Shown here one piece after another: positions 1 to 8,487 of a stretch of DNA of 35,183 nucleotides; the stretch's first letter is position 1; every line of letters starts with the position of its first letter. The position numbers and the translations under genes are program-made. The notes beneath the pieces were generated by a model. The model worked only from the letters and a program-made list of their open reading frames with translations. It was not told where the DNA came from and did not search any database. Source of the stretch: Euryarchaeota archaeon TMED192 (lineage in GTDB: Archaea; Thermoplasmatota; Poseidoniia; Poseidoniales; Thalassarchaeaceae); assembly GCA_002170775.2 (NCBI GenBank), contig NHIP02000009.1, forward strand, positions 1-35,183, read 5' to 3'.

Positions 1-2
1 GA

Positions 3-3000
3 GATGATGAAAGAGGAGGTTATGACCATGCTGGTGAGTGGCAACCAAGGCATTCTCTTGAGATTCATGATGAGTGGTGGAATGATTGGTCCAGGGACTC
101 CAATCAAAACATGATTGACGACAGGCTTGAATGGCTACTTGAACAACCAACCGAGTTCTATTCCAATTGGTGGAGAATGGCAGATGCCGGCAATGCAAGA
201 GTATTCATCGATTACGATCACCATCCCTCTTCAGCAGACGTCGAGGCGATTGAAGAACTGGGCGTGGAAATTACAATGCGTCCAATATATCTGGACAGTT
301 TGATTGCAACAGTCCCCATTGACCTTCTCCATCACGAATCACCAATCTTCGATCTATCTGGAGTCGTTATGCTGGAGGATCTAGGTTTGGCTGAGACCCA
401 CATGAATCAAGCAGCCCCAAATATGGGCGTTGATCAAGTATGGTCTCAATATGGCTATGATGGAACTGGAGTCACTATCGCTGTACTCGATACTGGGGTG
501 AGAGGGGATCATGAGGGCCTCAATGATTTAGATGATGAGATTACGCTAGGTTGTGATCAACCCGATCCAGATCCGTTTAATCCAACTCCAATAACAATTG
601 ATTGCGATCCGAAGATATCTGCTTTCTACGATGCTGTAATCACCGACTCCGAGCGACCAGCAAGTGAGTCATACGATTCAGGGACTCATGGCTCACATGT
701 TGCGGGCATTGCTGCTGGTACAGGCGGTGGACAAGAGGCACCCGACGGCTCGAAGTATGTGGGCGTCGCACCAGGCGCATGGGTGGTCAATATCCTCGCA
801 TGTTGTGAGGGTGATATCCAGGACGTAATAGAAGGCGCGCAGTGGGCAATTGAGAACAAGGATTCCAAAGGCATAGACATCCTAACCTCTTCACTTGGCG
901 AGCAGCAGTTTGAGATTCATTTCGATAATGACGGCTCATCAGCATGGAGCCAGCAGATGGATGCTGTCGCAGCATCGGGAATCATCACGTTCCTTTCAGC
1001 TGGAAATGAATTCGGTGGCGCAACACTGGCCGGTTGCAATACTATTGATAGCCCAGGCGATGCAAATCTCCCCATCACAGTCGCAAGCCTGGACAAGGAT
1101 CTGGGTCTGGCTATCTATTCAAGCAGGGGCTATACATCTGATGGACGCGTAAAGCCTGATGTTTCTACGATAGGGTCGAACATAATGGCTCCTGATGCCG
1201 CTACATCTGATGGCTACACAAGTAAATCCGGAACCAGCATGGCAACCCCTCTCATGGCAGGCATTGCTGCTTTGATGGTCGAGGCAAATCCTGATATCGA
1301 CCATGAACAGGTCAAGTCTATCATTAGCGCTCTGTCGATAGAGCGCGATATCCAACTCCTCGATGATCCCGGATTTAACGACTGTAGCGTTTTGGAAACC
1401 CGTCCAGATAACGAGTTTGGATACGGTCAGGCAGATCCTCTGGCGTTTGTACAGGCAGCAGGTTCGATAGACTCCTCATTGAACGTTTCAATGAATATTG
1501 AAACATTGGAGCATCTGGGCAACGAGACCAGGATATCCGGGACTTCGACCGGCGGAGTTCCAGGCGTCGGATTCGTAGAGGTGATGGTTGGAGGCGATGA
1601 TTGGAATCAGGCAGCCGACCTATCTTCTGCAGGGGACTGGTCGTCTTGGAACATCAAGTTGGACCCACATACTGAGTCAGGTAACTCGACAGTGTATGCC
1701 CGGCTGGTTATCAGCGACGAGAGGATGTCTCCCGTGGATGCCCGAAGAGTAGTTCTCGTGGATGAACTAGCGAGCTCCAGCGGAGGCGCAGGGGGCCAAT
1801 CATCAATTGGAGCATATGTATTCTTCATCCCCTTCCTAGCGACACTTGCACTTCTCGGATGGACCGCCCTGAGGGAAGACTGGTCCACAAGCCCCGCTAA
1901 GAAGCAAGAAAATGAGGATGAAGATAGCGAATCAACACCCTCTTCAAATTGGCGAGAAGATCCACTCGGATCATTTACGGGCGGGATTAGGAAATTCTCG
2001 GCCGAGATACGACGAGGAGGACCTCTTACCGAGAATGGAACTAAGAGGCTTCTGACGCTATGTATTCTTTACTTTGCTCAAGGCCTTCCATGGGGTTTTG
2101 CCAGCGTCACATTCGCAGCATACTTGGTTGACAACGGGGTTCCGATTGGGGATATAGCCATACTATTTGCTACAGTCGCGTTGCCGTGGACATTCAAGTG
2201 GATATGGGGTCCAGTCGTAGATGCAGTAAACATACCCCGATACGGTGCTAGAAGACAATGGGTGCTGATAGCCCAAGCTGGTATGGTCGTCACACTAGGC
2301 ACTCTACTCCTAGTGCCCGACTTGAATGCTGAGATAGACCTGGTAACACGCTTATTGTTCGTGCACAACATTTTCGCTTCCCTGCAAGATGTTGGCACCG
2401 ATGCACTGGCGGTGGAGATACTAGAGCCAAACGAGGTGGCGAAGGCTAACGGATTCATGTTTGCAGCCAAGAGGGCAGGAATCATCGTCGGCGGTGCAGT
2501 ACTCGGGGTATCAGTCACTCAAATCGGCATCAGCGGCGTGATTGCCATTCAACTCGTACTCCTTTCGCTCATATTGCTGGTCCCACTTACCATGGTTGAG
2601 AGGCCGGGCGTCAAATTATTTCCTTGGTCCAAGTCAGATGAGAGTCATTGGGAGGATGATTCTGATGGCCAAGGCGACACTCAGGCCATTGACAATAGCG
2701 ACTCTGAGATGCCCTCAGAGCCATGGCTGGAAGAGCAGAGATTCAAGCTCGCCCGGAAAGTCGGATTTACACTGGACAGTAGAAAAATATCCCTATCCGC
2801 ATTCTTTGCGATAGCGGCTCTTTCGTTGTGGGTACTTGGATTCGCAATAGATGTCTTCACCATCGATTTCAAGATGGGTGATAACATCAGACAGATTACA
2901 AATCCGGTGAGTTACCTTTTCTTCCTCTTATCATTCGCCGCCTTTGCTCTTTCCGCCAGGGGGATGCTCGGATCAAGCGATTACCGTGTGACGAATCCAT

Positions 3001-3737
3001 TAGCACGTCTCCCCGAGGGGACAAGACGAGGTGTAGCTGAAACCTCATTCTATCTTACAAAGGCGTTCTCTGTCCGTTCTGCTCTGCTATTGATTGGACT
3101 CTGCTTGCTCTCTGAGCTCTACATATTCGTGGGCCCAATTGTGATTGACATCTTCATTAACGAAGCAGGCTGGTCCCAAGCGAAATATAACGGAATAGTC
3201 GGGGGCATCGTAGTGTTCGGCGCGCTAATCGGCCAAATTATCGGAGGTCTACTGGGAGATAGATTCGGCGTCAGGAGAGTTGCAATGGTTGGATTTACTG
3301 TATTGGCCCTTGCAAATGCTTGCTTCGCACTTCTAGAACCCCTCTGGTCCAACACCTCGATAATGACTGTTTACCTTATTGCGCAAGCGTTCGTTGGCGG
3401 GATGGCATGGATATGCATTATTTCGCTTAGTATGAGGCTGACATGGAGCAAGGTAGGGGGAACCCAATTCACAGCATACATGTCTCTGTTCAATCTTTCA
3501 GGCGTCTTTGCATACACTCTAACAGAGAGGATGATTTCGGTATTCGACTATAAATCTGCTATCTATATCGGTGCTGCTTTGACCCTCGTAACAGTGTTCA
3601 TGCTTGTATTCATTGATGAGGACGAGACTGACAGGATCCTTGAGAGCGAAGACACACATTCAGAAGATGAGCCAGAAATATTCGAACCAATCCTAGGCGA
3701 TGTGATGATCGATGAAAAACCCGCTCCATCAGTTTGA
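3..3737 (+). CDS. Subtilisin-like (S8) protease fused to an AmpG-like MFS permease; 5'-truncated at window edge
   Basis: Frame 3 is open from the window edge (DDERGGYDHAGEWQPRHSLEIHDEWWNDWSRDSNQN-MIDD...), so the ATG at 111 is probably internal. S8 triad motifs: AVLDTGVRGDHEG (Asp), YDSGTHGSHVAGIAAG (His), SGTSMATPLMAG (Ser), with LSAGNE for the oxyanion Asn. A TM follows (SIGAYVFFIPFLATLALLGWTAL), then a multi-TM region starting TKRLLTLCILYFAQGLPWGFASVTFAAYLVDNGV, typical of AmpG-like MFS. Stop TGA at 3735-3737. Confidence 0.88.
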   Translation, partial: DDERGGYDHAGEWQPRHSLEIHDEWWNDWSRDSNQNMIDDRLEWLLEQPTEFYSNWWRMADAGNARVFIDYDHHPSSADVEAIEELGVEITMRPIYLDSLIATVPIDLLHHESPIFDLSGVVMLEDLGLAETHMNQAAPNMGVDQVWSQYGYDGTGVTIAVLDTGVRGDHEGLNDLDDEITLGCDQPDPDPFNPTPITIDCDPKISAFYDAVITDSERPASESYDSGTHGSHVAGIAAGTGGGQEAPDGSKYVGVAPGAWVVNILACCEGDIQDVIEGAQWAIENKDSKGIDILTSSLGEQQFEIHFDNDGSSAWSQQMDAVAASGIITFLSAGNEFGGATLAGCNTIDSPGDANLPITVASLDKDLGLAIYSSRGYTSDGRVKPDVSTIGSNIMAPDAATSDGYTSKSGTSMATPLMAGIAALMVEANPDIDHEQVKSIISALSIERDIQLLDDPGFNDCSVLETRPDNEFGYGQADPLAFVQAAGSIDSSLNVSMNIETLEHLGNETRISGTSTGGVPGVGFVEVMVGGDDWNQAADLSSAGDWSSWNIKLDPHTESGNSTVYARLVISDERMSPVDARRVVLVDELASSSGGAGGQSSIGAYVFFIPFLATLALLGWTALREDWSTSPAKKQENEDEDSESTPSSNWREDPLGSFTGGIRKFSAEIRRGGPLTENGTKRLLTLCILYFAQGLPWGFASVTFAAYLVDNGVPIGDIAILFATVALPWTFKWIWGPVVDAVNIPRYGARRQWVLIAQAGMVVTLGTLLLVPDLNAEIDLVTRLLFVHNIFASLQDVGTDALAVEILEPNEVAKANGFMFAAKRAGIIVGGAVLGVSVTQIGISGVIAIQLVLLSLILLVPLTMVERPGVKLFPWSKSDESHWEDDSDGQGDTQAIDNSDSEMPSEPWLEEQRFKLARKVGFTLDSRKISLSAFFAIAALSLWVLGFAIDVFTIDFKMGDNIRQITNPVSYLFFLLSFAAFALSARGMLGSSDYRVTNPLARLPEGTRRGVAETSFYLTKAFSVRSALLLIGLCLLSELYIFVGPIVIDIFINEAGWSQAKYNGIVGGIVVFGALIGQIIGGLLGDRFGVRRVAMVGFTVLALANACFALLEPLWSNTSIMTVYLIAQAFVGGMAWICIISLSMRLTWSKVGGTQFTAYMSLFNLSGVFAYTLTERMISVFDYKSAIYIGAALTLVTVFMLVFIDEDETDRILESEDTHSEDEPEIFEPILGDVMIDEKPAPSV

Positions 3738-3975
3738 GGAAGTCGAAACCGACTTCCTAGTATTCTCAAAGACAGTATGCGGATACTGTGTGGCCGCAAA
3801 GAGGCTCCTCGAAGGCTTTCGCATGACATACACTGAAATCAATCTAGATGATGATGTCCAGCTACGATCTGACTTGATAATGGCGACAGGGCATAGAACC
3901 GTACCAATCATTTTCGATCTTAGAGAGGAAGCAGTATTCGTCGGAGGATTCGATGAACTGAAGAGATATCTCTAA
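3712..3975 (+). CDS. Glutaredoxin-like protein
   Basis: 87 aa with FSKTVCGYCVAAKRLL (CxxC), TVPIIF (cis-Pro) and GGFDELKRYL; overlaps the upstream CDS by 26 nt in another frame. Confidence 0.85.
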   Translation: MKNPLHQFEEVETDFLVFSKTVCGYCVAAKRLLEGFRMTYTEINLDDDVQLRSDLIMATGHRTVPIIFDLREEAVFVGGFDELKRYL

Positions 3976-4556
3976 TCTTCTTCCGACATCATCCTAATCG
4001 CATCCACGAGTGAACCCTTCTGACTTAAGTCAACCATGTGTCCCTTTCCATGGCGAAGTTGGATTACTTTCCATCCAGCGTCCTTGAAAATGGTGGCTAG
4101 CTTCAAACCATCATCAATATTGACGATATGATCCCTCTCACCGTGCATCCACACCACAGTTCGAGGGCGAATCGATCTGAGGATCTTTTGAAGCTGTTCC
4201 CCTCGCACAGTCATGGTTGCTAGAAGTACGAGCCCCACAATACGCTCCTCGATACTCGTTTCAAGCATCGCCGAGGCTATAGCGCCGCCTTGAGAGAACC
4301 CTCCGATGATCATTTTCCCTTCAGGGAGGCTCTGTTCGAGACCCTTCATGGACATTAGAATTTGATTAGCGGGCGTCACCGCATCAATAATTTCTTCCCG
4401 AACCCACCAAGCACGCCCACTTCTTGGATGAACATATGTGCCCTCAGGACAGACAATACCCCAATTATTTGGAGCGAGAGATTCGGCCAGGGGCCTCATT
4501 TTCACTGAGGTCCCCGTCATCCCGTGAAGCATCACCAAATTATTCGTGGTTGCCAT
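3972..4556 (-). CDS. Alpha/beta hydrolase (phospholipase/carboxylesterase-like)
   Basis: 194 aa; LHGMTGTS, nucleophile elbow GGFSQGGAIA, WMHGERDHIV (Asp) and GKGHMVD (His). Confidence 0.85.
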   Translation of the reverse strand: MATTNNLVMLHGMTGTSVKMRPLAESLAPNNWGIVCPEGTYVHPRSGRAWWVREEIIDAVTPANQILMSMKGLEQSLPEGKMIIGGFSQGGAIASAMLETSIEERIVGLVLLATMTVRGEQLQKILRSIRPRTVVWMHGERDHIVNIDDGLKLATIFKDAGWKVIQLRHGKGHMVDLSQKGSLVDAIRMMSEED

Positions 4557-4557
4557 T

Positions 4558-5508
4558 TCAGAGACTCCATGAGTATCCTATCCCTCCGGCAATCATTATG
4601 CTGAGCTCGGTCTGACCTGTGAAACTAGCTGTCAGAGTATATTCTCCGCTGGGCGAGGGGATGGTCCCCAATGTCCCGGACTCCGAAGAGCCGGGCCCCC
4701 AGAATCTTTCGAGCACTGATGATGAGGTGTGATCTCGAAGGGTGAATGTGATGCTAGAGCCTCCTCCGCCTGCGGATGCATCCATCAGATAGATCATCTC
4801 GTCCCATGATCCGTCATTGGGATGTTCTTGGACAAGAAAAGAGTCTTCCACGTCTCCATTTGGCCCATTGTTTTCATAATCCTTAGAAAGAAGATCTTTA
4901 CCTCTCATGAAATGTACTTCTCCTTCATGCTCTGAGCCACTTTGAGCAAGAGTAATCCTTAGCAATTCGAGGCCATCAGAATCCTTCCTGACGAATGAGG
5001 TGATGAATCCCACTGACTTGTCGTATGTATAGGTCAAGATACCTCCATCCGATCCTGTTGCTGTCACATACGCCCTTTCGCCCTCTAGAGTCGAACGAGC
5101 CTCCCAATCTACGTCGAAAAGAGTAAATGTCCATGAGTTGCTTGAAAGTGGGAATGAGAGCACCGATTGTTCAAATCCATTTTCAAATACTCCCAGTGTC
5201 GAATGGGTAATTCTACCAAGGAATGGGTTGTGATTGAGAACTGCATGCCTTCTTGCCTCCTCTTCCGAAGATATTCCAAGCATATACGCAGTCCCATCCT
5301 CCTCTTCATCCACAGTGGCTACTACAAGACGTGCAGAGTCGTCATAGAATTCAGGCGTGGTGAATGTGAATAGCCACCAATCACCGATTTCCCACTCGGG
5401 AACTTCAAGATCTTCACTGCCTCCAAGTATACTGTTTGTAGAGCCCATGCATCCTTGTAGAGCAATGGAAAGGACTGCTAAAGCAGATAACAACTTATGC
5501 CCGATCAT
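4558..5508 (-). CDS. Predicted secreted lipoprotein, function unknown
   Basis: 316 aa; N-terminal signal with lipobox (LSIALQGCMGS) and a secreted-type composition. Confidence 0.75.
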   Translation of the reverse strand: MIGHKLLSALAVLSIALQGCMGSTNSILGGSEDLEVPEWEIGDWWLFTFTTPEFYDDSARLVVATVDEEEDGTAYMLGISSEEEARRHAVLNHNPFLGRITHSTLGVFENGFEQSVLSFPLSSNSWTFTLFDVDWEARSTLEGERAYVTATGSDGGILTYTYDKSVGFITSFVRKDSDGLELLRITLAQSGSEHEGEVHFMRGKDLLSKDYENNGPNGDVEDSFLVQEHPNDGSWDEMIYLMDASAGGGGSSITFTLRDHTSSSVLERFWGPGSSESGTLGTIPSPSGEYTLTASFTGQTELSIMIAGGIGYSWSL

Positions 5509-5528
5509 GTCCCTTCGAAGAGCGCATG

Positions 5529-5546
5529 CGGGAAAGCGATTTCCCG
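5529..5546. other. Perfect 7-bp inverted repeat with 4-nt loop between hppA and the lipoprotein gene
   Basis: CGGGAAA-GCGA-TTTCCCG read directly; lies between the hppA stop and the lipoprotein start. Confidence 0.5.
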
Positions 5547-5577
5547 TAACCGGCCAAAGAAACCCCGATTTTCTCGT

Positions 5578-7641
5578 TTAAGCGATAAGGCCAGCGATAA
5601 CAACCGATACAATCGACATCAACTTGATCAGGATATTCAACGAAGGCCCGCTGGTATCCTTGAATGGGTCGCCAATGGTGTCACCGACAACTGCAGCGGA
5701 GTGAGCTTCATCGCCTTTCTCAGCACCGGGAATCTCGCCTTGCTCGATAGCTTTCTTGGCGTTGTCCCAAGCCCCTCCAGCGTTTGCCATGAAAAGGGCC
5801 ATCAATACGCCGGTCGTTGTTGCGCCAGCTAGAGTGCCGCCAAGAGCCGCTGGTCCGAGCACATATCCAATCACGACAGGGCTTCCGATTGCAACTAATC
5901 CAGGCATAATCATCTCGCGTAGAGCTGCTTGTGTAGAAATATCAACGCAAGTGGCACTGTCTGGTTCAACACCCTCTCGACCTTCCAATAGGCCGTCAAT
6001 CTCTCTGAATTGCCGACGAATCTCAGTAATCATTTCCTCCGCCGCGCGCCCTACTGACTTCATTGTCATGGCAGCCACAACGAAAGGCAAAGCACCACCT
6101 ATTAGTAGGCCGATCACAACTTCAGGATTGGTCAGAGAAAGATCTGCCGCCTCAAGCCCAGCGCTAGTCTTGTATGCAGCGAACAGTGCCAGAGCAGTTA
6201 GCGCTGCACTTCCTATTGCGAATCCCTTTCCTATAGCAGCGGTAGAGTTCCCAATTGAATCTAGGCCATCGGTGATTTCTCTAACTTCCTTCCCTAGCCC
6301 CGACATCTCTGCAATTCCACCTGCATTATCCGCAACTGGCCCATAAGCATCCACCGTCATGGTAACGCCGACTGTCCCCAGCATTCCCATAGCGGCCATA
6401 GCAATCCCGTAGAGGCCAGCATCTCCGCCGCCCATCACGTCGTTAGCAAAGTAAATTCCACCAGCCATGAGAAGAACGGGGATGAAAACCGATTGCATTC
6501 CTACAGCTAGTCCTGCAATTGCATTTGTGGCACTTCCAGTTTTCGACGCCTCTCCGATATATGGTATAGCCCGTACTTTGATTCCAAAGACAGGTTCGAT
6601 TCCTGTGTAGTATTCAGTGACAAGTCCGATTAGAATACCAACTAACGATCCAATAGCCACTGCTTGAATTACGGTAGTATCCAATTCCAAATAACTCAAG
6701 GCAAGATACCCTCCTCCGATGAATAAAGCAGCACCGATGAATGTGGTGTTCCGCAAAGCAGCACCAGGATGCATATTTTTCATGCCGCCAATCGAAAACA
6801 CTCCGATGATTGAGGAGACGTATCCAACAACGGCTAGGGCAATTGGTATCATAAGGTAATCAGCACCAAGGTCGTCGCTGGCTTGAGCGATGACCATTGC
6901 AGCGATGATCGAGCCTACGAATGACTCGAAAATATCCGCACCCATCCCGGCTACATCTCCAACATTGTCGCCAACATTGTCAGCGATTACGCCCGGGTTA
7001 CGGGGATCATCTTCGGGAATGCCCGCCTCTACCTTGCCAACTAGATCAGCGCCAACATCTGCAGCCTTCGTGTAAATGCCGCCTCCAACACGAGCGAAAA
7101 GTGCAATAGACGATGCACCCATTCCAAATCCAGCAACATTCTCAACAGAAAGGAAACCCTCTCCGCCAACTGGATCTGTGAGGTAGTACATCAGAGAGAT
7201 GCCGAATAGCCCTAACCCTCCAACTGCCAGCCCCATCACCGCTCCGCCGTTGTACGAGGTGGTGAGTGCGGCTGCCTGCCCCCCATTTGCGGCTGCCTGT
7301 GCAGTTCGTCCATTTGCACTTGTTGCGGATTGCATCCCGCTAAATCCAGCAGCCACACTACATAGGGCACCAATAACGAAAGCAACCATGGTTTCCATAC
7401 CGAGACCGTTATCTTCGCCACCTGCGAATAATAGTGCAGCAACAACGACAATGAATATCGCTAGCATTCTATATTCAGCCATGAGGAAAGCCATTGCCCC
7501 ATCCTGAATTCTTGCAGTGATGGTAGCTACTGTTTTGTTTTCAATCTCGATTGAATCTACCTTTCGATATAGCATGAAAGCTATGAGCAGACCCAATATT
7601 CCTGCTCCCATCCCCATGATTCCAATTTGTTCTCCGTCCAT
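5578..7641 (-). CDS. hppA: Membrane-bound ion-translocating pyrophosphatase
   Basis: 687 aa, multi-TM; signature [46 protein letters not shown] and C-terminal [22 protein letters not shown]. Confidence 0.97.
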   Translation of the reverse strand: MDGEQIGIMGMGAGILGLLIAFMLYRKVDSIEIENKTVATITARIQDGAMAFLMAEYRMLAIFIVVVAALLFAGGEDNGLGMETMVAFVIGALCSVAAGFSGMQSATSANGRTAQAAANGGQAAALTTSYNGGAVMGLAVGGLGLFGISLMYYLTDPVGGEGFLSVENVAGFGMGASSIALFARVGGGIYTKAADVGADLVGKVEAGIPEDDPRNPGVIADNVGDNVGDVAGMGADIFESFVGSIIAAMVIAQASDDLGADYLMIPIALAVVGYVSSIIGVFSIGGMKNMHPGAALRNTTFIGAALFIGGGYLALSYLELDTTVIQAVAIGSLVGILIGLVTEYYTGIEPVFGIKVRAIPYIGEASKTGSATNAIAGLAVGMQSVFIPVLLMAGGIYFANDVMGGGDAGLYGIAMAAMGMLGTVGVTMTVDAYGPVADNAGGIAEMSGLGKEVREITDGLDSIGNSTAAIGKGFAIGSAALTALALFAAYKTSAGLEAADLSLTNPEVVIGLLIGGALPFVVAAMTMKSVGRAAEEMITEIRRQFREIDGLLEGREGVEPDSATCVDISTQAALREMIMPGLVAIGSPVVIGYVLGPAALGGTLAGATTTGVLMALFMANAGGAWDNAKKAIEQGEIPGAEKGDEAHSAAVVGDTIGDPFKDTSGPSLNILIKLMSIVSVVIAGLIA

Positions 7642-7644
7642 AAT

Positions 7645-7650
7645 ATCACC
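7645..7650 (-). promoter_or_regulatory. Shine-Dalgarno-like GGTGAT upstream of hppA
   Basis: Minus strand reads GGTGAT-ATT-ATG; matches the archaeal anti-SD complement GGTGATC. Confidence 0.5.
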
Positions 7651-7679
7651 AGTTAGGCTGAGACTTCGACCTAGGTTCG

Positions 7680-7689
7680 GTATTTAAGC
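7680..7689 (-). promoter_or_regulatory. Candidate TATA box for hppA
   Basis: Minus strand CTTAAATAC about 40-45 nt upstream of the hppA ATG, in the divergent hppA/nfu intergenic region. Confidence 0.45.
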
Positions 7690-7757
7690 CGATATCCACT
7701 CATAGCCCAATTCGTCATCACAATACCTCAATTGTTTCATAGCCAACCCCTCTCCCA

Positions 7758-8051
7758 ATGAACACCATGACGGGCTTAGACCGCCAGACAATCCTCGATT
7801 CTGTAGGTCCAGTTCAGGCCATCTTGGATGCCCATGATGGGGTGGTTAACGTCATGGATACATCCGGAGGGATCATTACCATCTCCTTGGAGGGGGGATG
7901 CACCGGTTGCAGCTCCACACCAATGACTGCCATGCAAATATACTACTCTCTGATGAAACTCGATCAAGTCAACGACGTGATCTTTGTAAATGGCGAACTT
8001 CCTGCTTACATGAGGTCATTCATTAATGAAAAACTTGGCATCGAATCATGA
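7758..8051 (+). CDS. NifU C-terminal domain (Nfu-type) Fe-S scaffold protein
   Basis: 97 aa; VQAILDAHDGVVNVMDTSGGIITISLEGGCTGCSSTPMTAMQ with the CxxC motif. Confidence 0.88.
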   Translation: MNTMTGLDRQTILDSVGPVQAILDAHDGVVNVMDTSGGIITISLEGGCTGCSSTPMTAMQIYYSLMKLDQVNDVIFVNGELPAYMRSFINEKLGIES

Positions 8052-8062
8052 TGAAGAACTAC

Positions 8063-8401
8063 TCAATCGTCAGTTTTCTCTGCTCGAAGGCGACGAATTT
8101 GATGAGGGTTAACTTCTCCCTGTACTTCCTTCCCCTTCAGATTGAGGTTGGAAGCAGCGGCAAGAACCAGGGAGAAGACTGCCATCGGCCTCGCCGCGTT
8201 ACGGGAACCCCACAAATCCCCTCCAAGGTAGTGCAGTGAGAATAGGAGGATACTTGCCAATATGCAGAATGACATTATGGTACGCTGGCCCACGATTTCT
8301 GCTTTCTCAGAACGTGCGATAGTGCCGATACTCATCCACAAGATGACAGAGATTCCACATAAGCTCACCGACAGAGTCTCAAGAGTGTCAACCAGACCCA
8401 T
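8063..8401 (-). CDS. Small hypothetical membrane protein
   Basis: ORF 8063..8455; internal ATG at 8401 (MGLVDTLETLSVSL...) is a plausible start; several hydrophobic segments. Confidence 0.55.
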   Translation of the reverse strand: MGLVDTLETLSVSLCGISVILWMSIGTIARSEKAEIVGQRTIMSFCILASILLFSLHYLGGDLWGSRNAARPMAVFSLVLAAASNLNLKGKEVQGEVNPHQIRRLRAEKTDD

Positions 8402-8487
8402 ACTTACGCCTGAAGCGACATGTGTGTGAAACTTTCTGGGAGGAGTGCAATCCACACAACGATAGACGACCTCCCTAACAGGAGCCC

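Noticed and set aside
111-3737. The protease-permease as two genes merged by the ORF caller
   Set aside because: The frame is continuous with no stop, and the linker is a plausible TM plus charged segment; an assembly error cannot be excluded without reads.
5756-6346. 196-aa plus-strand ORF inside hppA
   Set aside because: Antisense shadow of a strongly conserved gene; Ala/Pro/Ser-biased low-information translation with no motif.
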